64,000 nucleotides of DNA from Bimastos eiseni (GCA_959347315.1 OY365822.1:14770519-14834518), one strand, 5' to 3'; positions 10,976 to 22,459 are shown, counted from the first letter of the stretch. Notes: generated by a model not told the origin, from the sequence alone. Translations and numbers: made by a program.

Positions 10976-11233
10976 GGCATTTTTATGAAAATGCTGAAGA
11001 AATTCATATAGAACTTTGTCATCACCTGGTGATTTACCACATTTAGAATTACTAATGGCGTCTTTCAATTCTAACAACGAAAAACTTTCATTAAGAGCCT
11101 CAATATCTTCCATGACAGGTAAAGTATTCGAGGGAGTGAGACTGTATTCATTTTCAGTATTCTTTATGTACTCTAAAAATTTTGAATTAAAATTTGTGTA
11201 GCTACTAGTTTTTGCATACATTTGTGTTAACAA
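10965..11233 (-). pseudogene. N-terminal RT segment of the LINE
   Basis: About 90 codons include the ELKDAISNSKCGKSPGDD motif that begins the RT domain of Jockey/I-type LINEs. The frame then jumps to RNase H sequence. Confidence 0.7.
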
Positions 11234-11255
11234 TTTTGATTTTTCTGTATTATTC

Positions 11256-11783
11256 TCAGCAATAATTCCTTAAATTCAAATTTGGGATGGAATTGTGTGA
11301 TTTTGTGGAATTCATACGTTTGGCCATATCCCAAACAACTCTTAATTTTGTCTGATTTGTCAATTCAGAGCAGTAGGCTTCCCAGCAATCCTTTGCTTTT
11401 AACTTTAATGTCACTCTCACTACTGCCTCCTGGTGTTTATATTCTACATAATCCTTTAAATCCTTTGATTTTAGGGCCTTATTCCTTGCTTTATTTCTCT
11501 TATAGATGGCATCAGTGCAATTGTTACTCCAGAATGAAATATGTCTACGTTTCCTACCTGACCGGGTACTATTGTTATTAGCATCCCTACAAGGTAATGT
11601 TTCATTCGCTAATGATGTTAGTGATTCTGCAGTGTTTATTAAAGTATCATTATTATTTTCATCAATAAGACCGTCAGTTATGAAAAACTGACTATCTTTC
11701 TTAAATTCTTTCCAATCAGCTTTCTTCAACTTCCACCGGTGCATCCTAATACTAGGTTCTATTTTAAATATCTTCATTATCAA
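11256..11783 (-). pseudogene. Endonuclease-RT linker of the LINE
   Basis: A 175-codon frame contains the basic, Trp-containing linker (HISFWSNNCTDAIYKRNKAR) that follows the endonuclease in this LINE class. It aligns with the decayed plus-strand copy at about 7900-8150. Upstream the reading is cut by the L2/CR1-like insertion. Confidence 0.8.
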
Positions 11784-12410
11784 TCAATCAATCAATAAAT
11801 CAATGCAATTTATATAGCGCCTCTTCAAGATAACTATTCAGAGGCGCTCCCGACCCAGGCTCGGTCAAAAAGGAAAGTCTTGAGAAGTTTATAGAAAGAG
11901 CCAGACAGGTCGCGCGGGAGGGAGCGCAGGTCAGATGGGAGGTTGTTCCACACACGAGGACCCACAATTACAAAAGCTCTATTTTGCCTGGTTGAGGTAT
12001 GAGCATGTGGAACCACAAAGTCGCCTCTAGAGGCCGAGCGAAGAGATCGGCGACCGGAAGAAGCCGAAGTTAAGGTGAACCGATCCCTAAGATAGACAGG
12101 CGCATTGCCCACAACACAGTGCCAGACAATAGAGGAGATTCTATATTGAATGCTCTGCCTAACCGGAAGCCAGAGAAGGACGTCCCGCATGTACGTAGAG
12201 ATGTAGCCAAATTTAGGAACACAACCAATCAAAGGAGCTGCAGCCCTTTGAACCCCCTCCAAGGGTCGCAATCGGACCTGAGCGAGTCCACAGAAGAGAG
12301 AGGAACAGTAATCTAATCGATTAACGATAAAGGCATGAACCAAAGTGGCAGCAGAAGATGAGGAGAGAGATCGGGAAACAACCCGCAACTGGCGCAAGAA
12401 ATAATAACAG
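11784..12410 (-). mobile_element. L2/CR1-like LINE 3' end inserted in the older LINE
   Basis: A 187-codon frame (12397-11834) is the C-terminal part of a CR1/L2-type RT, with recognisable blocks LDYCSSLF, RDVLLWLPV and GPRVWNNLP. Its TAA is followed by a 3' segment ending in ATTG-type microsatellite repeats at 11780-11803, the usual 3' terminus of this clade. It is 5'-truncated, in the same orientation as its host element, and the frame of the host resumes on both sides. An almost clean frame indicates a fairly recent insertion. Confidence 0.85.
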
Positions 12411-12880
12411 TAATATTACACAGGTAGTTTTCTGATCCCATACCATTATTAGTAACATAATGTTGACTAATTAAGGCCAATTCTTTTGTCACAATCGACA
12501 AGTCTATGACTGAACGATTTTTATAATTTATAGGAGGTGCATGTGTGGGCTGACCAGCATTTAATACTGTCAATTTTTTTATCATTTAAAATGTCTTCTA
12601 AAAAAAGACATCTTTCATTATTATTTGTGCACCCCCAACTTTTGCTATGTGCATTTAGATCTCCTAAAATAATGACTCTTTTATGTGGGAATAAATTTTC
12701 AAACTCTGTGTTAGTTATTTTATTTTCTGGAGCAATGTATGTATTTATAAATGCCATGTGTTCATCTTCAGTTTTTATTTTAATGCCCAAAATTTCACAA
12801 TTATTACTATGATCTGTATCTAATACCGTAAAACTAATGCCAATTTTTACAAGTATGGCATGTCCAACGTAGCTGCATTA
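12411..12880 (-). pseudogene. Endonuclease (EEP type) C-terminal half of the LINE
   Basis: The frame includes VIILGDLNAHSKSWGC, the catalytic Asp/Asn block of apurinic-like LINE endonucleases, followed by a stretch ending in the GMGSENYL segment. The N-terminal third is missing, replaced by the 12.9-13.9 kb intrusion. One frameshift lies near 12560. Confidence 0.75.
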
Positions 12881-13235
12881 AATTCAGCGTTCAGAAGAGC
12901 TCGTCAAACGTTACTGCGTACCCCACTTCTGGTACCAGTTTTGTAACGGAACGGGGCCTATTCGACAGTGACCAGGATGACGACTTGCAGCCCCGTCCGA
13001 TATGGGGGTAATTCGAGTTGCAGTCCGCTGAGTAAGGCTTCAGTGGTTTGCTGAAAACTAACCATTTAAGGTTTAAATAGCTCCTTTCTGGATGACGCTT
13101 GGAATAACACACGCTTGTTCGATAATCTTCTTTTAATGTACAACGGAAAACAATACTTCTGTAGCGCCGATTCGGAAACGGTCCGTTTCTCACTCCCTCA
13201 ATACGCCCTACGTCGATAACTAACGAGTAATTGCA

Positions 13236-13545
13236 ACGCTACGTCAATGACTGACGGCGACTACTATGCTACGTCAACGGCTGACGACGACTATCGCAAA
13301 TCTACGACGACTATATCCACGACAACTATCGCAAGCCACGACGACTATTCGTGCTTCCTAGGAGCCGAGACTGCAAGGCCGAAGCCGAATCTACATCGCT
13401 CCCCGATGACAATCTCCAGACGACGACGACGACGACGATCCCCAGGCGACGACCACGATCCTACGACGACTCTCCGATGACGACTCTCTCTGATGACACG
13501 ACGACTCGAAGACGACTCTCTCGCCTTTTATACTAATATGCCGTA
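13236..13545. repeat. ACG/GACGACTAT-rich low-complexity tract
   Basis: Degenerate ACGACG and ACGACTAT words repeat across about 300 bp. Open frames here are by-products of the repeat. Confidence 0.7.
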
Positions 13546-13905
13546 GATAGTAGATGATACACAGTAGATAGGAGACAGTAGACAGTAGAGACTACACAGT
13601 AGATAGGAGACAGTAGACAGTAGAGACTACACAGTAGATAGTAGATAATACACAGTAGATAGGATACAGTAGATAGTAGATATCTACAGTAGATAGTAGA
13701 TAGACTACAGTAGATAGTAGATAGACTACAGTAGATAGTAGATATCTAAAGTAGATAGTAGATAGGCTACAGTAGATAGGATACAGTAGACAGTAGATAT
13801 CTAGAGTAGATGGTAGATAGACTACAGTAGATAGTAGATAAGCGTATACAGCAGGTAGATACCACAGAAGAAAGAACACAGTAGACAGGCGTACACAACA
13901 GGCAG
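13546..13905. repeat. Minisatellite of CAGTAGATAGTAGATA-type units
   Basis: Head-to-tail degenerate units of 15-26 bp built from ACAGTAGATAGTAGAT run for about 360 bp. A Tyr/Leu-rich open frame on the minus strand is an artefact of the array. Confidence 0.85.
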
Positions 13906-13949
13906 ACACTACAGCAGGCCGACACCAGGTAAGCGTACCCCTGAACCGT

Positions 13950-15926
13950 TACAATATTTATTGCTTTATAATTATTAAAATCGAAATTAAGGAATTCCTT
14001 TGTATATTGTCCATGTGACAGGATTGGTTCAATGTTGTTTATTAAATGTTCTGCAGAATTATCCTCCACATTTTCATTTGCATATTTGTTATCAATTAAC
14101 ACAAGGAGTTGCAGGACTATCTTCCCTACTGTTTTCATTTTCATTCAATTTGTGTTTTGCTGGAATATGATGTCTGTCTACTGTTTGTGTGATTGTCTCA
14201 CTTTGTACTCGATGCATCTTGGCTGCTTCTGCATAAGACATCCTCTCCACAGCCGTAATTATTTATATTTCCTGAGTCCTTATATACACAGGGCATCCTC
14301 GATGAGCAGCGCTATGCTCTTCGCCACAATTAACACATCTTTTAATTTCTCGATTAGGACAATCCTTGTATGATTGATTTACACTGCATCCTCTACAAAT
14401 AGTTGGCCTAGGACATTTAAAGCTAGTTTGTCCAAAATTTTGGCATTGATCACAACTCCTTGGCTTTGGAATATATTCATGAGCTTCAAATTATCTGCCA
14501 TAGGCGTGAATAAAAGGTGGCAAGTTAGTTTCCTGTGTGAATGTGACTAGCAGTGTTTTGCTAGTTTCTGGTTGGCCAATCCTTTTAATCTGAACAGCTC
14601 CTATGGCCGTTGCCGGTTCTGACAAATTTTCTTCTGTTTCATCAATTCCGTGTATCACACCCTTTGCCAAAAATACAATCTCCCCTCTGGAGTTTCCTAA
14701 ATCCTGAGTTGGAAAAAAAGAATTGTTTTTGACAAAGAATAGGGTAGACTAACTGTGACACTATATCCACATAGGTTATTTAGCTTCAAAAGTCTGGTTT
14801 TTTAGCCTCGTTTTGTGTTAGAATTTTTAGTCCTTTGTCAATACGGACTGTTTGAACAACATCTCTATCTGCCTGTGCTGTAATTTCTTTAAATAACTGA
14901 ACAGGCTTAGTGTTGAAAAGCTTATGCAAAACATTTGCTTCACTAGATCCAAAAACTGTCTTAGACAGACTGCTTTGATATCTCACTATTTGTTCCTCTG
15001 CTAACTGAGAACGGATTTGACTGTTCGGTAATTTCTTAGTTTTACAAGTATTCACCTGATCTCTTAGTTTACTATCCACTGTGTTTGAATAATTCTTTAT
15101 GAGTACATGTGTTATTTGTTTAGTTTCAATATCCTTGATTATAATAATATTATTCACAACATGTTCAACATCATCAGCATCTAATTGGACATCAATTAAA
15201 CCTAGATTTTGAACATTCTCATTTTGAACAATTTCATTTTGAACATTTTGAACAATCTCATTTTGAACAATTTCATTTTGAACAATCTTATTTGGAACAA
15301 TCTCATTTTCACAATCATTCATAATATTACGATTTACTTCATCAACATCACACTTGTTATCACTTTCTAGGTCAAGACCATAAACATTCATTTGAGTATC
15401 TTCTATCTGCAATTCAATTTTATTATTTACATCAGTTTCATCATTTTTATGATCATTCCTAGAACAACCATCATTTCCTAATTTCATTTTGTTTTTGTAA
15501 TGTTGGTAGATTTTCTTACCATCCTTTCCTTTGGTCTTCTGAGTAAGACTTTTCTGTTCTATTTGCTGATTTCGCTGTTGGGGGTTTTGCCTTTAAGGAT
15601 GAGACCTCCTGCGATGCTTTTGACTGATTTCTAACAAAGGAATGCAATTGCTGGACCGCCACGAATTTTGGGTGTGAATCTTGTTCAAAATCGATTTCCT
15701 GATTCGTCTTGTAAAGTTTTTCATCTGTCATTTTAGATGCTGATTTGTCAGCGGCCGACGAGACATCGTCCTCGGTTATTGGTTCCCCTTCCAAAAGAAG
15801 TCCGCACGTTGACTGGTTTAAGGAAGGGTTAACTGAATTTGCTGAATTTGACGAACTGGACGAAGTATCCAGAGGTCGTTTGTAGCTACCTCCTTGCATT
15901 ATTTGATATTTCTCTTTATTTTCCAC
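13950..15926 (-). pseudogene. ORF1 (nucleic-acid-binding, CCHC) of the LINE
   Basis: The region opens with a Ser/Asn-rich N-terminus (15926-15516), continues after a frame change with an acidic stretch containing tandem IVQNE repeats (about 15300-15210), and leads to a conserved block shared almost word for word with 41.33-41.67 kb. Beyond it, CCHC-type zinc knuckles are legible on the minus strand (CDQCQNFGQTSFKCP and CVNCGEEHSAAHRGCP, about 14450-14290). The family role is binding of element RNA. At least four frame breaks make this copy non-functional. Confidence 0.8.
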
Positions 15927-18583
15927 ATTCCAATCGTCTCACGAATATAATCCGAAACTTCAAACCGTATTGATCAGAAAGTTATGCCACTGGCAACTCG
16001 TACCGATTCAATAATATCTCATATTTACGACAGAATTCTTATTTTGTGATAAAGTTTCTACATAAGTAAACGCTGCAAACGTTAAGACGACGACGACTAC
16101 AAACCCAAATATCTCAAAGAAAAACTTTTCTCAAACTTTCAGCTTAAATGTATTCCATCGCAGTATGTCTGAATCTGACACGCCGTATTCAAATTAACCG
16201 CAAACATCTGACATTAACTGAGAAGTTTGAGATAATATGTCCGAAACATAAAACCAAAATGGCGAAACCAAAATGGCCCACCGCGTTCTATTCGATCCTA
16301 CAGAATAAACGCAACTAAAGAAGTATATGTAGGTGATATTAGCAGTGTATTAAAGGTGTCTAACTGCAACAGCGGATTTCAAATTACAACGATAGCAGGA
16401 CTTAGGAACATATCTACTGATTGAACGTAACTAAAAAATATGTAGCTGAGATCAGCATCGTATTAAAGGTGTAGAACAGCAACAGCGGGTTTTAGTCTAG
16501 CTGCATTTAGTGTTTTGCGACATCTAACAACTTATTTGGTTTGTAACGATTATTAACGCAAAGGTGAAAGCGTCTTAGAGGTGTCTAAGTGGAGCAATAA
16601 TTATAATTATTTTTAGTATATAGTGCTTAAGCGATAGAGACGTCCAGATGCTGTTGCCTTTTTGTTCACCAAAGCTTTTCTTACTAGGATGACGATCAAA
16701 ATGTTATTGTGGTGGCTTTAGTAGAGCATAACATACTTGAGATCTTTCGAATTCATTGCAAAGGGGATCAATAGTTCAACGACAGCTTTTGACAACATAG
16801 GCCGTTATCCTCGACTGAAATTTGTTTGGCATATTTATTTATGATTCAACAGTTTAACGACATCTTATAGCAATACACGCTGCTGACGTCTTTAGAATTT
16901 GTTACATTTCAGTTCAATTTCGTATGTAGTTTTAATCCTTTATCTTTATGTTGTCTTTCCTACTTTAGTCTTTCTGTTTTCTTATTCAATAATCCAAATC
17001 AACATAATAACCAAAGAAATAATAATAAATCCAGACATTCAGGATTACAAAATAAACGAATTAATGTCAACTTAACGACTAAAGTATCAATAATAAAGGC
17101 ATACATTCATCATTACAAAGCAATCCAATTAATATGTTGTGTTCAAATATTGTTCTTTTTAATATTCTATGAAATGGCTTTTCCAATTTCCAGTATGCAA
17201 CTGCCGTAACCATATTTTGTTCCCTTAACAATGTTACAAGTTTGGACATTGAACCTACATAATGTATCATTGAATATTATTTGGCTATTTACTTGTGCTC
17301 ATTAATTTTAAATAATCTTTCCATTATTTATTCTTATTACTATGTTATATACCTCAATATAGATTTCTGGAATAGATAACTGTTTTATAGCAGTGTAATC
17401 CATTTTTTCTGCACACAGTTTAATTAGTAAATTCGATATGTTAGTTTTCTTGCAGGTACCTGCTTGGCATATTGGAATGCATTACTTTTTATTTTCCAAT
17501 AGCTAGGGTTTTAAAGGTGTCTAAATAACGCAGATATGTACGAACCGTCATCCAGTGGCTGCGATCAAAATGTAAGAAAGAGGTAATATACAGCATTAGT
17601 AGTATCAAGTGCTTAACGACATCTTGCTCTAATAGCAAAACTAACATCGAACTTCCTTTTACAAATTGAAGGAACATGTAATGCAGGAAGACGTCATTAT
17701 TTAAGGACGCTATGTCATATTGTCGACCTTCTCCAACATCAGGGCTTATGACTGACACCACCGAAATTTAACACATTTGGCCTCTGTTGAGTGGATCCAA
17801 AAAGCTAACGTTTACGTGGAATTGAGCAGGAACACGAAATGAGGCGCACATTGTTGACTTTTGCTATCACAAGTTATATATAAGCGTTGTCGTAAATGTT
17901 GTCCTTCGCGTCTCATCAACAGGTTCCTGGAGGAAGCAGTGGAAAACTACCATAATTCGGCCACTATCAAAAATATTCTCAGTGAACGGAAATACTTAAA
18001 TACATACGAAGACATGTTCTCGTTGGACACCCTTAAAAGATGTCATTCAAACTCTATAAATAATGATCTAAGCATACATTTAAGTACGCAACAAATTGCA
18101 GCGGTCATCGATGTCATACGACATCGTTAAACTCTCGGCTTAATTTTAAATTCTAACACTGCTTTGTAGATTTTGGTGGTGCCAGTCCGAAGCCTAGACA
18201 AGCTAGGAGGGCGTCGCCATTCCTCTTCCTCATCACACAGCGTCGTAAATTATGAACTACCTTGTTCCTATCATTATAACCGATACAACCATATCCCACT
18301 GTCAGAGAGTGCGAAACAATACCACACAATACAAGTTTTTAGGAAGTTAATCGGGTGTAAGTTTGTCGGTAGGAAATTGTCCTTTGGTCGTTCCTTCAAT
18401 ATTAGATTTATAGCATCCGAAGTGACGAGAACGCTTCCAAAGCTTTATTTTAAATACTACGGCTATATCTATGAAGCATAGTTTATGAGTGTTAAAAAAT
18501 CAAAGCTTAAGAATGTTTAAAAATCGAAAACATGGATTCTATACGATTCACTAATGTTATAATTTAACTAATTTGATTTTCAG
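15927..18583. other. Region without a recognisable gene; recurring motif pair
   Basis: Open frames at 17861-18130 and 18173-18481 (plus) have ordinary composition but match nothing I know. The stretch holds several copies of a degenerate pair AAAGGTGTCTAA / GTTTAACGACATCTTG (for example 16461/16512, 17513/17611, and single halves at 16352, 16577 and 16851). An undetected upstream exon of the gene at 18.58 kb could be here. Confidence 0.4.
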
Positions 18584-18770
18584 TTGATCAATGTTCCACT
18601 TGAGTTGTTAGACACCATCTTAGAAAAGTCATATCTGTATTGGATCCTGAATTCGTCATTACACCAGAATGACGAACTTGTCATTAAGACTTTGGCATCA
18701 GTCGACGTCTGTTGGTTTAAACGAATAACGAAACAACGATTTAAGAGAAGAATTTGGCGCCGGTGGAAAG
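18584..18770 (+). CDS. Exon A: F-box-like segment
   Basis: The exon follows a clear acceptor (TTGATTTTCAG, ending 18583) and ends before GTAGGA at 18771. It encodes about 62 residues with VPLELLDTILEKS at the start and LASVDVCWFKRI later, the hydrophobic spacing of an F-box helix bundle, and ends in a very basic stretch (KRRIWRRWK). F-boxes recruit substrates to SCF ubiquitin ligases through Skp1. The match is to pattern only, so another helical adaptor motif is possible. Confidence 0.45.
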
Positions 18771-19210
18771 GTAGGATGACTTTCAAATAATTACCAGGAA
18801 ATACAGTCAGCTTAACTTGAATCATCACATAATTTTACCAAAGGAAAAGAACTGCTTGTCCGATTATTCCATTTGTTTTTTTAGTCTTAGCGTTCGCTAA
18901 GGCATTTCTAGCACAGGTGACATTCTATGTGTTTGAAGCAAATGCGATTCTGATTTTAACGCAACGTCCTGTGAACTGCCAGACACCTTTTAAAGCCCAC
19001 GTTTTGGGGTCATGGTTAGCTGCTAGATGGTACATTTGCTCTTGACATCTGATTGGACATAGGTCTTCACTGTGTATTACAGCGCTCTGGTTGACCAGAT
19101 CAGAGAAACAAATCGCCTCTGAACAAGACTGTGTTTGGACCTCAGCCCATGGCATCTGTGTTGTGCGCGTGTATACAATATAATGTATATAAATATATAT
19201 ATATATATAT
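18771..19210. other. Intron sequence, nothing recognised
   Basis: About 440 bp after the exon A donor show no repeat or coding signal apart from a closing AT run at 19170-19210. Confidence 0.4.
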
Positions 19211-19782
19211 GGTATCAGGGGCTTTCACCTCCGGACGTTTCACCACCGGACGATTCACCTCTAGGGGCTTTCACCTCAATTATCAAATTAAAGACTGACG
19301 CGCAAACAGTGCGATTACCATGACACTAATAAGCAAAATGTTACAGAGTGTCTCAGTTATTGCAATACGGAATTTCGAAGCAAGATAGGCAAACATTCAA
19401 ATAGGCTATCACTCACTTTTCTCATGCTTAATTACCTTTTACTAGATGACATTTGTTAATTATAATGGCTTCTGATGGACAGTAAATCGAGGTCAATGCG
19501 ATTACGGAAGGGGGATAACATTTAATTATTTCCTTATTGTGTCTATTGGCAGTTCATTGCTTATGCTAAATAAATTTGCTTTGCATGTTATATATCATTT
19601 ATGTACAATTCAATGACAATCTCCATCGAAATTTCACTTTACATGTCTATAAATTAAGCAATCCCCAGGAGGTGAAAGCCCCTAGAGGTGAAAGCCCCTA
19701 AAGGTCAATCGTCCGGTGGTGAAACGTCCGGAGGTGAAAGCCAAAAGAGGTGAAACGTCCGGAGGTGAAAGCCCCTGATACC
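19211..19782. mobile_element. 572-bp MITE with GGTATC termini and 8-bp TSD
   Basis: The left end (GGTATCAGGGGCTTTCACC) is the exact reverse complement of the right end. Inside each end sit inverted arrays of a short word, TTTCACCTCCGGACG and variants, on the left at 19225-19280 and on the right at 19664-19775. The flanks are ATATATAT on both sides (19203-19210 and 19783-19790), compatible with an 8-bp target duplication, though the flank is simple sequence. No transposase is encoded, so it would move in trans. Confidence 0.85.
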
Positions 19783-19814
19783 ATATATATGCAATCAACT
19801 ATGAGGAATATAAT

Positions 19815-20178
19815 GGTTCATGCACGGGCATTTTAATTGCTTTTCTCGCCCTCTCATTGGCTAGGGCAAGAGGCGACGGCATCCTCCCATTGGCAGGACT
19901 CCAGGCACACGCATATCCAAGCATACGCACACAGACACGCACACATACACACACATGCGAGGACACGTGCACATGCAACGACACGGACACCTGCACATAC
20001 ATGCGCGCATGCGCACACACATCCACATACACACGCCCATCCATCAATCAAAGGTCTTGCGGCTCAGCCATTGGCGGCGGTGGCTGGCCCCTCCCCTCTC
20101 CCCTGGGACGGCACACTCATCAAAGGCTCGTCCAAACGTATTTATGACTCTCGTGGGAATATTAATCCCCGACCGTAG
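19815..20178 (+). repeat. Left inverted repeat of the Polinton relic
   Basis: The arm begins near GGTTCATGCACGGGC and includes a CA-rich tract (19910-20040) and the block CCATTGGCGGCGG. It is matched in reverse by 21735-22245. Its outer edge lies close to the 19.2-kb MITE and may be trimmed. Confidence 0.75.
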
Positions 20179-20302
20179 GTCGTAAAATTGGCATTATACA
20201 AAAAGTAACGTATACGTAAAAGAACGGCAAAAATCGACCGCGAGTAGTGACGATTCCGAACCGGAAAACATCAATCTCGAAGATATAGTAAAGTGACCAA
20301 CT

Positions 20303-20624
20303 ATGAGCGAAACGGGAATTGTTGAAGTGTCATCGAAAGAGGAAGTGCCCGATTTAATTGCATCGAGCGGAGGCAGTTGCAATGGCAGCGATGAAGAGAA
20401 ATTCGTCTCCGCTGCGGACATTTTAAACGAATATATAATTGAAATGCGCTAGGAAGGAAAATGAAACCCTGAAAACGATGTTGATATGCAGACATTGTCT
20501 ATCGTCCGGAGTTGAATCAATGTCTCTGCCTTGCGCTCACATCGTGTGCTTCGAAAATTGCGTGGATATTCTGGACTCGTGTCCTCCGTGTTCGTTGCGT
20601 ATGTTGGGAACGATCAGAATTTAG
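20303..20624 (+). pseudogene. RING-finger protein, IAP-like RING, of the Polinton relic
   Basis: An ATG at 20303 opens an acidic Ser-rich N-terminus that meets TAG near 20450. In the next frame a C3HC4 RING is readable (LICRHC, LPCAHIVC, CPPC, ending GTIRI at 20624). The layout and the GTIR ending resemble the C-terminal RING of inhibitor-of-apoptosis proteins, which act as E3 ubiquitin ligases. RING/IAP-like genes are known cargo of large DNA viruses and Polinton-like elements. One frame change breaks this copy. Confidence 0.65.
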
Positions 20625-20639
20625 ATGGTCTAATAGTAT

Positions 20640-21152
20640 ATAAATTTATTTCGGATAGCGAAACATTCACTCTCGAGCATGGATTCAACTTTGCAACACC
20701 CATCTTCATCGGATGCGTGGACAATGACGTGTTTAACGGAAACTTACAAGAAGAATCCATTCAACTTTCAGCACATGAATCTGACTCAGCTTGAAGTGTA
20801 CCTGGATGGACAGCGACAATTCGTGAATCCTCTCGAAGTCAACTTTGCCCATAATCAGTTTATTATCGCTTACGTTACGCTGCTCATGGGAACCGGAAAG
20901 TAGATGCGTGACGAAGGAAACGAAATTAGCAGAGAAGACTTTTCTGGCGGATACGCTCTCTACGCCTTCGATCTGACTCCGGACCTCTGCGATGGCGATC
21001 ATTTCAATTTGATTAAACACGGAAACGTTCGACTGAATATGAAATTTTCTCAAGCTTTGGCCAACACGATAAACGTCATAGCCTTCGCCGAGTTTGAAAG
21101 TATCTTGGAGATTGACAGATCCAGGAACGTAGTTTTCGATAACGAAAACTGA
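20640..21152 (+). pseudogene. Capsid-like protein, C-terminal part (annotated elsewhere as F54H12.2-like)
   Basis: The readable part has the blocks NPFNFQHMNL, LLMGTGK, GNEISREDF and DGDHFNLIKHGN, which I recognise as the C-terminal portion of a protein family often labelled F54H12.2-like and associated with Polinton/adintovirus capsids. The N-terminal majority is missing. A frame change lies near 20745 and a TAG at 20901-20903; the frame then runs to TGA at 21150. The capsid assignment is from memory of the family and was not checked by structure. Confidence 0.65.
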
Positions 21153-21602
21153 AAATGGACGGATCCAGAATTAAAACGTTTCTTCAACGCGTTGCGAAAT
21201 TGTTTTCCGGAGTATTCGCGCGATCGTCTACCGAAAGCCATACCAGGACCGGCTCTACTCGTTTGCAATACCTAGCCTCACTACGAAGCCGGACAACATT
21301 GGATCGTTTTGTACGTGGAGAATTCTTCGTACGGAGAATATTTCGACTCATTCGGCAGACCGCCAGAAGATTCCTTTAGAGATTTTTTGAACAGAGATTG
21401 CAAACAGTGGATTTTTAACTAGAAAAATTTACAAAGTTCTGTTGGTCGATTCTGCGAACACTATTCCATTTTATACTGCTTGCATAGATGCAGAAATAAA
21501 AATCTTACGGCAATTACTAATGGGCTTACTTCGGATATAGGACTTCACGATTATTTTGTTCATAATTACGTGCGTAAGACGTTCGCCAATAAAATTTATT
21601 GA
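21153..21602 (+). pseudogene. Adenain-like cysteine protease of the Polinton relic
   Basis: In the same frame that follows the capsid TGA, the catalytic layout of adenovirus-type (C5) proteases is visible: His in QHW at 21297-21299, an EYFDSFG block at 21338-21358, and a Cys in the GRFC helix at 21453-21455, with a W-N segment between. Two TAG codons interrupt it. The enzyme matures capsid proteins in relatives. Direct adjacency to the capsid gene fits the Polinton gene order. Confidence 0.7.
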
Positions 21603-21734
21603 AACGTTTTCGTTATCCTTTTAATGCAAAGGAGTTAGAAATTGCCCGAGCGCATCGCGATATTATATATACGCCTGGGATGAGAATTGGGTTTCCAGTT
21701 GTAACAGATTTTGGCTTTATTGCCTTTCGCCACG

Positions 21735-22245
21735 TTCGGAGAAATATTCACACCAGAGTCATAAAGACGTTTGGCCCCATGGAGGGGGAAAGAGCCAGCC
21801 GAAGCCAATGGCTGAACAGCAAACCTACGGTTGACGGTGTGCGTGTGTCTTCGTATGTGTGTGTATGTGTACGCACGTGTGCGTGTATGCGTGCGCGTTT
21901 GTGTCCGTGTCATCGTATGTGTGTGCGTGTAAACGTATGTTTGTATGTATGTATGGTGTATGCATATGTGCGTGTCTGTGTCTTTGTATGTGTGCGTGTA
22001 TGTGTGCGTGTATGTGTGCGTGTATGTGTGCGTATGTGTCTTGTATGTGTCCGTATCAGTGTACGTGTGTATATACGTGTGCGTGTCTGTGCATGTGTCC
22101 TTGTATGTGTGCGTATGCTTAGATTTACGTTGTGCGTGGAGTCCAGCCAATGGGAGAACGCGGTTGCCTCTTGCCCTAGCCAATGAGAGGGCGAGAAATC
22201 CATTAAAATGATTGACACCCGATGGCGCCCGGCTCATGAATATTA
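21735..22245 (-). repeat. Right inverted repeat of the Polinton relic
   Basis: Reverse complement of the left arm, with a TG-rich tract (21840-22110) about twice as long as its CA-rich partner and the shared CCAATGAGAGGGCGAG block at about 22180. Long open frames here are simple-repeat artefacts. Confidence 0.75.
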
Positions 22246-22459
22246 ATTTGGTCCCTCAGCGACCAATCGGTGAGCGAGAATATAAATTAGGGGCTGGAGG
22301 ACGTCGAAAGGGTTGTAGCACTCCCCTCTCATGGTAAACGGCTCTATTAACCAAGACTTATCTCACAGCTCTTGAGTAATTAATTTTGTTTCAAATGGTC
22401 ACTACAGGGCTCAAATACCCGATGATCTAAGTTTTGCGAGATTTTGGCTCCATTTGAAC

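Larger units (their letters stand above)
12881..13949. other. Unrelated intrusion carrying minisatellites
   Basis: The block separates ORF1 from ORF2 of the minus-strand LINE and shows none of its sequence. It starts with about 350 bp of unrecognised DNA and continues with two repeat arrays described separately. Confidence 0.6.
10690..15926 (-). mobile_element. I/Jockey-like LINE, interrupted and internally deleted
   Basis: Reading leftward this copy shows ORF1 (15926 to about 13950), an unrelated intrusion (13949-12881), the endonuclease C-terminal half (12880-12410), an inserted L2/CR1-like 3' end (12410-11784), the endonuclease-RT linker (11783-11256), the first part of the RT (11233-10965) and the end of an RNase H domain (about 10970-10780). 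The RT catalytic core is gone between the last two pieces. ORF1 and ORF2 pieces match the copies at 7.9-9.9, 41.2-41.7 and 42.2-42.4 kb, so they belong to one family. Confidence 0.85.
19815..22245 (+). mobile_element. Polinton/Maverick-type relic between long inverted repeats
   Basis: Two arms of about 360 and 510 bp (19815-20178 and 21735-22245) are inverted copies of each other, each carrying a CA/TG-rich tract and shared blocks such as CTCTCATTGGCTAGGGCAAG. Between them lie a RING protein, a capsid-like protein and an adenain-like protease, a gene set known from Polintons/adintoviruses. Polymerase, integrase, ATPase and minor capsid genes are absent, so this is an internally deleted 2.4-kb derivative of an element normally 15-20 kb long. 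All three genes have stops or shifts. Confidence 0.75.

Noticed and set aside
13592..14144. Tyr/Leu-rich frames that could look like membrane proteins
   Set aside because: They read through the CAGTAGATAG minisatellite; the part beyond 13950 is LINE ORF1.
17861..18481. Two plus-strand frames upstream of exon A as possible first exons
   Set aside because: No family resemblance, and no splice donor of matching phase that I could support.
21599..22237. Val/Cys- and Thr/His-rich frames of about 200 codons on both strands
   Set aside because: Translation of the TG/CA-rich tract in the Polinton inverted repeat.
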